A stretch of DNA of 18,805 bases from Alkanindiges sp. (GTDB lineage: Bacteria; Pseudomonadota; Gammaproteobacteria; Pseudomonadales; Moraxellaceae). The position numbers and the translations under genes were made by a program. The notes below the pieces were generated by a model that saw only the letters and a list, made by a program, of their open reading frames with translations, did no database searches and was not told the origin of the DNA. Below are positions 8,242 through 14,935 of this stretch, piece by piece (position 1 is the stretch's first letter; each line of letters opens with the position of its first letter). The stretch is taken from positions 1-18,805 of the forward strand of contig JASLIR010000195.1 in assembly GCA_030152125.1 (NCBI GenBank), read 5' to 3'.

Positions 8242-9414
8242 ATGCAGCAAGCCGCCCACACGTTTCAACATGGCCTGATTATTGGCAAGTTTTATCCACC
8301 ACATGCGGGGCATCACTATTTGATTCGTAGTGCTGCCTATTATTGCCAGCAGCTTACTGTGGTGGTAATGCCGGCCTCACATGAAAGTATTGATTTGTCA
8401 TTACGCTTAAACTGGCTAAGGGCTGCGTTTAAGGGCTTTCCGCAGGTGTCTTTTGCCGGGATTATGGATGATATCCCGATTGATTATGGGGATTCTGACA
8501 TCTGGTTGCAGCACGTGCAACTGATGCGTCAGGCTATTGAGGATACGGACCAGCAGCGTCAAGCCATTGTTGCGGTGGATGCCGTGTTTAGTTCCGAGCC
8601 CTATGGGCAGCAACTGGCAGAGTATTTCAATGCGGCAAGTATTTGTCTGGATCATGCGCGTAGCCTGTATCCGGTGTCTTCCAGCATGGTGCGGGATAAC
8701 CCGCCGGCCCACTGGGGCTTTTTAGCGCAGGAAGTGCAAGCATGGCTTTGTTTAAGGGTGATTATTGTTGGTGCAGAGTCCACCGGAAAAACCACGCTGG
8801 CAAAAGCTCTGGCGGCCCATTACCAGCAGAAGGCCGGGGGATGGGCAAACACACCGTGGGTGGCTGAATATGGGCGTGAGCATACCTGTCATAAGCTGGC
8901 AGTGGCGCAGGGACTGGCACATGCCAAAGGTGAGGCGGTACCCGATTTGACCTGGCTGCAATGGACAACGGCAGAATTTATACATATCGCCGAAACCCAG
9001 ATGCGCTGGGAGGATCAGGCTGCACAAACCGGCTCGCCATTACTGATAGCAGATACCGATGCCTTTGCTACAGGTGTTTGGCATGAGCGCTATATGGGAA
9101 GCCGTTGTGCGCCGGTAGAGGCTATCAGCAGTCGGTTTAGCCCACACCGTTTATATATCCTGACCGATGTGGCAGCTGTGCCGTTTGAGCAGGATGGTAT
9201 TCGCGATGGTGAGCATATTCGTGACTGGATGCAGCAGCGCTTTGTTGAGCGCCTGCAGGAACAGGATTTTGCCTGGCTACAAGTGAGTGGTGATGCTAAG
9301 CAGTGCCTGTTATCCGCAGTAGCCGCCATTGAAAAGCACCTGCAAACAGTCTGGTCATTTAGCCCCAAGTGGCAAAACCGGCAGGCCATAACAGATGCGA
9401 AAAGCCCTGAATAA
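8242..9414 (+). CDS. nadR: NadR-like NMN adenylyltransferase / ribosylnicotinamide kinase
   Basis: Cytoplasmic bifunctional enzyme: the C-terminal kinase converts nicotinamide riboside to NMN, and the N-terminal domain adenylates NMN to NAD. The ATG at 8242 follows GAAGG at 9 nt; the frame is open upstream to 8149 but only as an overlap with pnuC. 390 aa. N-terminal nucleotidyltransferase: GKFYPPHAGHH (15-25), SSEPYG (117-122) and SSSMVR (146-151, the ISxTxxR position). Kinase: Walker A GAESTGKTT (177-185), YGREH (210-214), LLIADTD (267-273). Compared with enterobacterial NadR, the N-terminal helix-turn-helix repressor domain is absent, so this should be an enzyme only. The C-terminal 20 residues are poorly conserved in character. 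Operon partner of pnuC. Confidence 0.92.
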   Translation: MQQAAHTFQHGLIIGKFYPPHAGHHYLIRSAAYYCQQLTVVVMPASHESIDLSLRLNWLRAAFKGFPQVSFAGIMDDIPIDYGDSDIWLQHVQLMRQAIEDTDQQRQAIVAVDAVFSSEPYGQQLAEYFNAASICLDHARSLYPVSSSMVRDNPPAHWGFLAQEVQAWLCLRVIIVGAESTGKTTLAKALAAHYQQKAGGWANTPWVAEYGREHTCHKLAVAQGLAHAKGEAVPDLTWLQWTTAEFIHIAETQMRWEDQAAQTGSPLLIADTDAFATGVWHERYMGSRCAPVEAISSRFSPHRLYILTDVAAVPFEQDGIRDGEHIRDWMQQRFVERLQEQDFAWLQVSGDAKQCLLSAVAAIEKHLQTVWSFSPKWQNRQAITDAKSPE

Positions 9415-9427
9415 TCAGGGCTTTTTT
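9400..9427 (+). terminator. Intrinsic terminator of pnuC-nadR
   Basis: An 11-bp stem AAAAGCCCTGA (9400-9410) with TCAGGGCTTTT (9415-9425), loop ATAA, then T to 9427. The nadR stop codon (9412-9414) forms most of the loop. The A-rich 5' arm gives some T-tract on the other strand too, so it might also catch minus-strand transcripts from thrC. Confidence 0.88.
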
Positions 9428-9726
9428 ATGGCAGCCATATAAGTGTGGCAGGCTACTAAATTATATCAAGCATCAAAAACAAGTGAGCACAACAGTTGCT
9501 TTTGGAGCCTTTCGCAACTTGTTTGAGGTCAGGACTACTGTAACTTCATAGATGTAAAAATTACTGCCTAGCCTATAAGCCATGCAGGCGGTATTCGCCG
9601 AGTTTTGCGAAAGGAAATGGTTTGCCTACTTTGCCAAAACAAAGTAGGGCCAGCCGCAGGCGAATCCACCAATTGAACCGTGAAACGGTAAGACTCCGTC
9701 GTTTCAGTCAACTTGAAAGATTGATA
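9428..9726. repeat. Gene-free, hairpin-rich region between nadR and thrC; likely dispersed palindromic element
   Basis: No credible coding region was found. Inverted repeats seen: AAACAAGT (9477-9484) with ACTTGTTT (9517-9524), enclosing AGTTGC (9494-9499) with GCAACT (9514-9519); CCTTTCGCAA (9508-9517) with TTGCGAAAGG (9605-9614); ATTCGCC (9593-9599) with GGCGAAT (9659-9665), enclosing the perfect CCTACTTTG (9625-9633) and CAAAGTAGG (9640-9648); and TGAAACG (9681-9687) with CGTTTCA (9700-9706). The nested part at 9587-9670 resembles intergenic repeats I recall from other proteobacterial genomes. None of the hairpins has a T-tract on the minus strand, so a thrC terminator is not obvious. Confidence 0.55.
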
Positions 9727-10866
9727 TTACATGTTGCTTAAAATGCCGCTCTTCACGTCATTCAGGGTAGCATCAATACTCAGCATCACGGCATCAGAAC
9801 ACTGTTTAATCGCAGTATCCGGGTCTTTCAGGCCATTACCGGTCAAGGTACATACCACTACAGAACCTTCGGCAATCTTGCCTGCTTTGATGTCGCGGAT
9901 TGCACCACCCAATGAAGCCGCAGAAGCAGGCTCACAGAATACACCTTCATACAGGGACAGCAGACGCTGGGCTTCCAGAATCTCGCTATCCTGCAGTTCA
10001 CCAAACCAGCCGCCTGATTCCTGCATCACGGCGTGGGCATGGTTCCAGCTTTGCGGGTTACCAATACGAATCGCAGTGGCAATGGTTTCCGGGTCAGCTA
10101 CCGGGGCACCACGCAGGAAAGGCGCAGAACCAGCTGCCTGATAACCCACCATCACCGGGCGCTTGCCTTTGGCTTCGCCAGTGAAGCTGTTGGTTTCCGG
10201 GTTGTATACAGCACGGTTGGTGGCATACAGGGAAGGATCAACCGCCTGTTCGGAGTAACCCATCCAGTGTGCAGTAATATTACCGGCGTTACCTACTGGC
10301 AGATAGTGATAATCCGGCGCTTCGCCCAGTTCTTCTACAATTTCAAAGGCTGCGGTTTTCTGGCCTTGCAGGCGGTATGGGTTAATGGAGTTAACAATGG
10401 TTACCGGGGCTTCGTCCGCCACTTCTTTCACCAGTTGCATACCGGCATCAAAGTTGCCACGGATTTGCAGGGTAATCGCACCATACATCATGGCCTGTGC
10501 CATTTTGCCCATGGCAATCTTGCCTTCTGGAATCAGTACAAATGCCTTGATGCCAGCACGTGCCGCATAGGCAGCCGCAGCAGCAGAGGTGTTGCCGGTA
10601 GAGGCACAGATAATGGCCTTGCTGCCAGCTTCTACTGCTTTGGTAACAGCCATGGTCATGCCACGGTCCTTAAAGGAACCGGTGGGGTTCAGGCCTTCGT
10701 ATTTCACGTAGATGTCAACGTTCTTGCCAATGATGCGTGGAATATTTTCCAGCTTGATCAGCGGGGTATTACCTTCACCCAGTGAAATGGCGCGTGTTGC
10801 TGCTGTTACAGGCAGGCGATCACGGTAGCGGTCTACAAGACCAGTGTAACGGGTGGCGTTTGACAT
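9727..10866 (-). CDS. thrC: Threonine synthase
   Basis: Cytoplasmic PLP enzyme that converts O-phospho-L-homoserine to threonine. The ATG at 10866 has GGAA 6 nt upstream; the in-frame TTG at 10878 lies on that site and is not a start. 379 aa. PLP-binding Lys66 sits in NPTGSFKDRGM; the phosphate-binding loop is GNAGN (192-196); ASTGNTSAAAAAYAARAG and EPASAASLGG are conserved fold-type II sequences. Length and motifs match the shorter threonine synthase found in Bacillus, Pseudomonas-type and Acinetobacter genomes. It lies 74 nt downstream of hom on the same strand, so the two probably form a hom-thrC operon. The 74-nt gap holds a small hairpin, GGCTAC (10905-10910) with GTAGCC (10921-10926). 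Confidence 0.95.
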   Translation of the reverse strand: MSNATRYTGLVDRYRDRLPVTAATRAISLGEGNTPLIKLENIPRIIGKNVDIYVKYEGLNPTGSFKDRGMTMAVTKAVEAGSKAIICASTGNTSAAAAAYAARAGIKAFVLIPEGKIAMGKMAQAMMYGAITLQIRGNFDAGMQLVKEVADEAPVTIVNSINPYRLQGQKTAAFEIVEELGEAPDYHYLPVGNAGNITAHWMGYSEQAVDPSLYATNRAVYNPETNSFTGEAKGKRPVMVGYQAAGSAPFLRGAPVADPETIATAIRIGNPQSWNHAHAVMQESGGWFGELQDSEILEAQRLLSLYEGVFCEPASAASLGGAIRDIKAGKIAEGSVVVCTLTGNGLKDPDTAIKQCSDAVMLSIDATLNDVKSGILSNM

Positions 10867-10940
10867 AATAAATTCCAAACTATCAACAGTGTTATATAGG
10901 CATTGGCTACCCCTGCCGGAGTAGCCCGAAAATCAGTAAA

Positions 10941-12248
10941 TTAGCTGTCCAGCGCTTCCAGACGGATGCGAACGACCGGGCTTTGAATGGCCGGCAATGC
11001 CTCAATTTTGGCAATCGCCTGATTCATTTTGGCTTCCTGTACCGGCTGGGTTAGCAGGATAACAGGCACGCGGCCCTGATCCTGTGCCGGTTTTTGCAGG
11101 ATGGCATCAATGTTAATACCAGCCTGGCTCAGGATGGTGGTGACTTCCGCCAGCACACCCGGATGGTCTTCCGCATCCAGACGCAGGTAGTAAGCGGTGG
11201 TGATGTCATCACTGCCCAAAATGGGGGTGTCGGCCAGTGCGCTGGGCTGGAAGGCCAGATGTGGTACATAGCCACTGGCATCCGGGTTGCTGATCAGGCG
11301 TACCAGATCCACCACGTCAGCTACTACCGCAGAGGCAGTAGGGCCAGCACCGGCACCGGCACCGTAATACAGGGTAGAGCCAACTGCGTCAGACTGCACC
11401 AGTACGGCATTTTTCACGCCGTTTACATTGGCAATCAGGCGTTGTTCCGGAATCAGGGTAGGGTGGACACGCAGCTCAATACCATTGGCTGTGCGGCGGG
11501 CAATACCCAGGTGCTTGATACGGTAGCCCAGTTCTTCGGCGTAGTTCACATCCTGCGCGGTCAGTTTGGTAATACCTTCGGTATATACCTTGCTAAATTG
11601 CAGCGGAATACCAAATGCAATAGAGGCCAGCAGGGTCAGCTTGTGCGCGGCATCAATGCCTTCCACATCAAAGGTAGGATCGGCTTCGGCATAACCCAGT
11701 GCCTGTGCTTCGGCCAGCACATCGGCAAAGGCACGGCCTTTGTCACGCATTTCGGTCAGGATAAAATTGCCTGTACCGTTGATGATGCCAGCCAGCCATT
11801 CAATTTTATTGGCGGCCAGGCCTTCGCGCAGTACCTTGATAATCGGGATACCACCGGCAACGGCTGCTTCAAAAGCGATTTGCACATTGTGCTGCTCGGC
11901 AACCTTAAACAGCTCATTGCCGTATTCGGCCAGCAGGGCCTTGTTGGCAGTGACAACATGCTTGCCATGGCGCAGGGCTTCCAGCACCACATCGTGGGCC
12001 AGTGCCTTGCCGCCAATTACTTCAATCACAATATCCACATCATCCTGACGCGCAATGGACAGGAGATCATCGCTTTGCTGGATACCATCCAGTTGCAGGT
12101 CTGGGCGGGGACGGCGCGTACCAACGTGGGTAATCTGGATGTCACGGCCCGTACGACGCGCAATTTCTGCTGCGTTTTCGCGTAATAGTTTTAATGCACC
12201 ACCACCTACGGTGCCTAAGCCTAATATAGCCAGCCGGACAGGTTTCAC
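10941..12248 (-). CDS. hom: Homoserine dehydrogenase
   Basis: Reduces aspartate semialdehyde to homoserine for the threonine, methionine and isoleucine pathways. The GTG at 12248 has GGAG 7 nt upstream and gives MKPVRLAILGLGTVGGG, the usual N-terminus; the frame is open to a GTG at 12281 that lacks support. 435 aa. NAD(P)-binding GLGTVGGG (10-17); ANKALLAEYG with Lys103; INGTGNFILT; and FDVEGIDAAHK (193-203), which carries the substrate and catalytic acidic and Lys residues. A C-terminal ACT domain (about 352-430, DHPGVLAEVTTILSQAGINID) suggests feedback control by threonine. It is followed by thrC and preceded by a terminator, so it should have its own promoter. Confidence 0.95.
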   Translation of the reverse strand: MKPVRLAILGLGTVGGGALKLLRENAAEIARRTGRDIQITHVGTRRPRPDLQLDGIQQSDDLLSIARQDDVDIVIEVIGGKALAHDVVLEALRHGKHVVTANKALLAEYGNELFKVAEQHNVQIAFEAAVAGGIPIIKVLREGLAANKIEWLAGIINGTGNFILTEMRDKGRAFADVLAEAQALGYAEADPTFDVEGIDAAHKLTLLASIAFGIPLQFSKVYTEGITKLTAQDVNYAEELGYRIKHLGIARRTANGIELRVHPTLIPEQRLIANVNGVKNAVLVQSDAVGSTLYYGAGAGAGPTASAVVADVVDLVRLISNPDASGYVPHLAFQPSALADTPILGSDDITTAYYLRLDAEDHPGVLAEVTTILSQAGINIDAILQKPAQDQGRVPVILLTQPVQEAKMNQAIAKIEALPAIQSPVVRIRLEALDS

Positions 12249-12292
12249 CGTCACACTCCATACATTATAAAATAAAGGCACAAATCATAGCC

Positions 12293-12330
12293 AAAAACCC
12301 TGCATTTCTCCAGTTAAAAAGCAGGGTTTT
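12293..12330 (-). terminator. Intrinsic terminator between dsbC and hom
   Basis: On the minus strand, AAAACCCTGC (12330-12321) pairs with GCAGGGTTTT (12303-12294), with a 17-nt loop and a run of five T at its end. It lies past the dsbC stop and before the hom start, so it separates the two transcription units. Confidence 0.75.
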
Positions 12331-12355
12331 GGCTTGCTTTTGTCTTAAAGGCAGG

Positions 12356-12387
12356 GCTGCATGGGCTAAAAGCCTGATTCATGCAGC
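12356..12387 (-). other. Strong hairpin downstream of dsbC
   Basis: GCTGCATG (12356-12363) pairs with CATGCAGC (12380-12387), and inside it GGCT (12364-12367) pairs with AGCC (12371-12374) around an AAA loop, leaving a 5-nt bulge. It lacks a T-tract and lies between the dsbC stop and the terminator at 12293-12330; it may protect the 3' end of the dsbC mRNA. Confidence 0.55.
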
Positions 12388-12413
12388 AGCAATAGGGCCA
12401 GGTCGGCAGCGGC

Positions 12414-13223
12414 CTACAGGCCTAAGCGCTCCGCCAGTTGATTGGCTGTCATATAACCGCCAAGGTATTTTCCGCTTTCTGAGTAAATGGCTGGCGTGCC
12501 ATTCACGCCAATCTGCAAGCCCAGTGCCTGGTGACTCATTACCGCGTTGTTACACTGTGGTGCATTGACCGGTAGTCCTTTCACTGCGGTATCAAAGGCG
12601 GCGGCACGGTCTTCACTACACCAGATGGCATTCATCAAGGGCAGGAACTGGTCGCCACGCGGCCAGGCCAGGTAGCGCACTTCAATTCCTTTGGCATTGA
12701 TTTCGGACATATGTTCGTGCAGCTTATGGCAGTAAGGGCAACTGGCATCGGTAAACACATACACCACGGCTTTTACTGCAGGCGTGGTTGCCTTGTAAAC
12801 CAGCAGGGTCTTGGGGTCAACGGTGTTTAACAGGGCCTTGGTGTCGGCCTGTTGCAGGTCTTCGCTGACATTATGAACCTTATCTTTATCCAGACGCACC
12901 ATGTCGCCCTGGAAAATATATTTGGCGTCCTGGGTGGCATATACGGATGCCATGCCTTTCAGGCTTACCCAGTATAAATTGGATACTTCGGTTGGGCGCA
13001 CTGCGGTTACTTCTGCCTTGATGCCGGCAGCCTTAATATTTTTAGCCAGGGTTTCCTTTAAGCGGTTGTTGGCATTGCGTTCCACCACGGTGGTGGCTTC
13101 GCCGGATGCCGGTGCGGTTGCGGTCATGCTGTTGTCCTGCGCAGCGGTAGGATCTGCATTGGAGCAGCCTGTGATGGTAAGTCCCATTAATGTAAACATT
13201 ACAGGTGCAAAGAGTGACCGCAT
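12414..13223 (-). CDS. dsbC: DsbC-family disulfide isomerase, probable lipoprotein
   Basis: Periplasmic thiol:disulfide isomerase that reshuffles wrong disulfides. 269 aa; the ATG at 13223 has AAGGG 7-8 nt upstream. After a short hydrophobic signal comes TITGC (Cys20), which fits a lipobox (Ile-Thr-Gly-Cys), so lipid anchoring is likely; Ser at +2 would favour the outer membrane. A low-complexity Ala/Thr/Ser linker (21-45) is followed by the DsbC dimerisation domain (about 52-125), then the thioredoxin fold with active site Cys162-Pro-Tyr-Cys165, a structural Cys pair Cys202/Cys224, and the cis-Pro loop NGTPAIY (Pro244). Classic E. coli DsbC is soluble, so the lipobox is the odd point. xerD lies upstream on the same strand, 239 nt away. 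Confidence 0.92.
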   Translation of the reverse strand: MRSLFAPVMFTLMGLTITGCSNADPTAAQDNSMTATAPASGEATTVVERNANNRLKETLAKNIKAAGIKAEVTAVRPTEVSNLYWVSLKGMASVYATQDAKYIFQGDMVRLDKDKVHNVSEDLQQADTKALLNTVDPKTLLVYKATTPAVKAVVYVFTDASCPYCHKLHEHMSEINAKGIEVRYLAWPRGDQFLPLMNAIWCSEDRAAAFDTAVKGLPVNAPQCNNAVMSHQALGLQIGVNGTPAIYSESGKYLGGYMTANQLAERLGL

Positions 13224-13237
13224 GTTGAATCCCTTAG

Positions 13238-13271
13238 TGGTTGAGTTGGCTGGTTGAGTGGGTGGTTAAGT
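13238..13271 (-). repeat. Three short tandem repeats in the dsbC leader
   Basis: On the plus strand TGGTTGAGT occurs at 13238-13246 and 13251-13259, and TGGTTAAGT at 13263-13271, a spacing of 13 and 12 nt. On the coding strand of dsbC these read ACTTAACCA, ACTCAACCA, ACTCAACCA just upstream of the ribosome site. The remaining leader up to the xerD stop shows a possible -10 (TACAAT, minus strand, 13351-13346) without a good -35. Confidence 0.6.
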
Positions 13272-13455
13272 CGTGGTACTGCGCCGCCGATATCATGGAT
13301 ATGGATGACTATCACATGCCGGGTGCATGATTAAGGTAACGCCGGATTGTAACAAGAATCGGCCTTCATATTGAATGATCCTGCTGTTGAATAATGTCAC
13401 AGGGTGTATGAGCGTATGGTTTTTTACGACAGCGCGATTCATTTCTGAAAGTTCA

Positions 13456-13499
13456 GCAAGCCCTAACCACGTGGATGATGTTTGCTGTGCAGGGCTTGC
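13456..13499 (-). other. Hairpin across the 3' end of xerD
   Basis: A perfect 9-bp inverted repeat, GCAAGCCCT (13456-13464) and AGGGCTTGC (13491-13499), with a 26-nt loop. It spans the last codons and the TAG stop of xerD. No T-tract follows on the minus strand, so termination by it alone is doubtful. Confidence 0.5.
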
Positions 13500-14407
13500 A
13501 GGCGTTCACGTGCTACATGGGTATAAATTTGTGTGGTGGACAAGTCGCTATGACCCAGTAGCATTTGCACCGAGCGCAAGTCGGCCCCATGGTTGAGTAA
13601 ATGGGTGGCAAAGGCATGGCGCAAGGTGTGCGGGGAGATATCCTGCTGGATATCGGCCTGTAGCGCATAGCGCTTGATGCTGTGCCAGAAATTTTGCCGG
13701 GTCATCAGGCCACCATGCGAGCTGAGGAAGACCCCGTCATACTGGTGGCCAGCGGCTAATTGCGGGCGGCTGTGTTGCAGGTATTTTTCCAGCCATTCCA
13801 CCCCCAGTTCACCCAGCGGCACCAGTCGTTCCTTGTTGCCTTTGCCTTTCACCCGTAAAAAGCCAAGCTTCAGGTTAACAGCCTCCAGTGGCAGGTTAAT
13901 CAGCTCGCTCACGCGCAGGCCACAGGCATACAGCACTTCCAGCATGGCGCGGTCTCGCAGGCCAAGGGCATTGTTGATGTCCGGTGCTTCCAGCAAGGCT
14001 TCCACACTGTGCTGGCTTAAATCCTTGGGCAGGGGGCGGCCCTGTTTAGGATTTTTTTGTGATTCGGTGGGATTGTCCTGACGCAGGCCATACTCGCGCT
14101 GCTGCTTGTAAAACTGGCGCAAGGCCGACAGCGCACGTGAAATGGAACGCGGGCTTTTTTCCTGCTGGTTTAAAAACAGCATATAGTCTGCTACCTGCTG
14201 TTTGCTCCATTCAGGCAGGGGAATATCCATAAAGTCATAAGCACTACACAGATCGGACAGATAGGCATTGCGGGTGTGTGGACTAACTGCCTGTGCCACC
14301 AGATAATCCCGGAACTGGGACAAATAGCTGGCATCCGCCGGCAGCTTGACCGGGCTTGGCAGTCTGGGTGTTTTGGCTATTTTGGCTTTGCTGGCAGCTT
14401 GGGGCAT
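13463..14407 (-). CDS. xerD: Tyrosine recombinase XerD
   Basis: Site-specific recombinase that works with XerC at dif to resolve chromosome dimers under FtsK control. 314 aa from the ATG at 14407, whose ribosome site is weak (CCGGAT). The SAM-like core-binding domain (about 28-110, SYLSQFRDYLVAQAVSPHTRNAYLSDL) is followed by the catalytic domain with a full set of residues: Arg165 (ACGLRVSEL), Lys189 (VKGKGNKERLVPLG), His260 and Arg263 (SPHTLRHAFATHLL), His286 (LLGHSDLSTTQIYTHV) and Tyr295. The sequence and its place upstream of dsbC support XerD rather than XerC or a phage integrase. The N-terminus has about 27 extra Lys/Ala/Pro-rich residues. No dif site was seen here. Confidence 0.93.
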   Translation of the reverse strand: MPQAASKAKIAKTPRLPSPVKLPADASYLSQFRDYLVAQAVSPHTRNAYLSDLCSAYDFMDIPLPEWSKQQVADYMLFLNQQEKSPRSISRALSALRQFYKQQREYGLRQDNPTESQKNPKQGRPLPKDLSQHSVEALLEAPDINNALGLRDRAMLEVLYACGLRVSELINLPLEAVNLKLGFLRVKGKGNKERLVPLGELGVEWLEKYLQHSRPQLAAGHQYDGVFLSSHGGLMTRQNFWHSIKRYALQADIQQDISPHTLRHAFATHLLNHGADLRSVQMLLGHSDLSTTQIYTHVARERLQALHSKHHPRG

Positions 14408-14559
14408 ATCCGGTGCTAAAAGATTTAAACTGACTTAAGACTGTATACAAACTTAGCCAGCCTGCAAAGTACAGTTTTAGGCGGGATGTAGATAAAGCGC
14501 ACTGTATCTGTGTTTTGTAAACAACATTCCTTTGCGCATAGGAATTTCGGGATTAAGCG

Positions 14560-14590
14560 ATTATACTTCACGATTAGCAATCATTCTCAA
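14560..14590 (-). promoter_or_regulatory. Candidate xerD promoter
   Basis: On the minus strand TTGAGA (14590-14585) and TATAAT (14565-14560) are separated by 19 nt. The -10 is perfect and the -35 differs from TTGACA by one base; the spacer is longer than ideal. It would give a leader of about 145 nt to the xerD start and overlaps the Fur-like site. Confidence 0.4.
14570..14588 (+). promoter_or_regulatory. Candidate Fur box upstream of feoA
   Basis: The 19 bases here (ACGATTAGCAATCATTCTC) match the Fur consensus GATAATGATAATCATTATC at 11 positions by hand comparison; the right half AATCATTCTC matches 9 of 10. A TATACT hexamer (14562-14567) just upstream could be the feoA -10, though no good -35 was seen. 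Fur repression of feo operons is common. Confidence 0.5.
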
Positions 14591-14659
14591 CTAGAAAGCA
14601 ACAACGTGCGCGCTTACTCCCAGGATGTAAGGCCCACGTTCGTTTTGGGCGGAACCATC

Positions 14660-14935
14660 GTGCGACTTTCCAAGCTCCAACGTCATCAAACAGCCATTAT
14701 CACCGCTGTTCAACATACTGATGCACTGTCTTCAGCGCAGCAATCCGTACTTGATCCGATTACCAAACGGCTGGTAACCCTTGGCTTTGTGCCTGGCGAG
14801 CGGGTAAAAGTGCTGGCCAGGGGCTTGTTTGGTGCCGACCCGATTCTGGTACAGATCGGTTTTACCCGTTTTGCCTTGCGCCGTAGCGAAGCCGAGCGTA
14901 TTGAAGTGACTATTGTAGATGAGGTAGCGCAATGA
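14660..14935 (+). CDS. feoA: FeoA, ferrous iron transport accessory protein
   Basis: Small cytoplasmic SH3-like protein that acts with the FeoB Fe2+ transporter. The frame is open from 14510, but that would give 141 aa with a non-homologous front. The GTG at 14660 has GGCGGA 6 nt upstream and starts VRLSKLQRHQTAIITAV, the typical FeoA beginning, giving 91 aa, near the family norm. Core signatures: LVTLGFVPGERVKVLARGLFGADPILVQIGFTRFALRRSEAERIEV, including the GFVPG turn and a C-terminal strand. The insert VQHTDALSSAQQSVLDPITKR after the first strand is longer than in E. coli FeoA. The stop overlaps the feoB start (ATGA), so the two are translationally coupled. A GTG at 14606 is an alternative start. 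Confidence 0.88.
   Translation: MRLSKLQRHQTAIITAVQHTDALSSAQQSVLDPITKRLVTLGFVPGERVKVLARGLFGADPILVQIGFTRFALRRSEAERIEVTIVDEVAQ

Noticed and set aside
9428-9726. A Gac-controlled RsmX/Y/Z-type small RNA
   Set aside because: Only three scattered GGA triplets (near 9504, 9532, 9613) were seen on the plus strand, and no promoter or terminator frames a transcript.
10033-10785. Open frame of 250 codons opposite thrC
   Set aside because: Antisense to threonine synthase, with no family signature; a shadow frame.
11094-12185. Open frame of 363 codons opposite hom
   Set aside because: It lies fully antisense to a clear homoserine dehydrogenase, has no recognisable domain and a composition typical of a shadow frame.
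13463-14407. Phage or island integrase
   Set aside because: Full-length XerD-type sequence in a core gene context with no attachment site, tRNA or phage genes nearby.
14510-14659. 50-residue N-terminal extension of FeoA
   Set aside because: The residues do not resemble FeoA, would cover the Fur-like site, and the GTG at 14660 has a good ribosome site.
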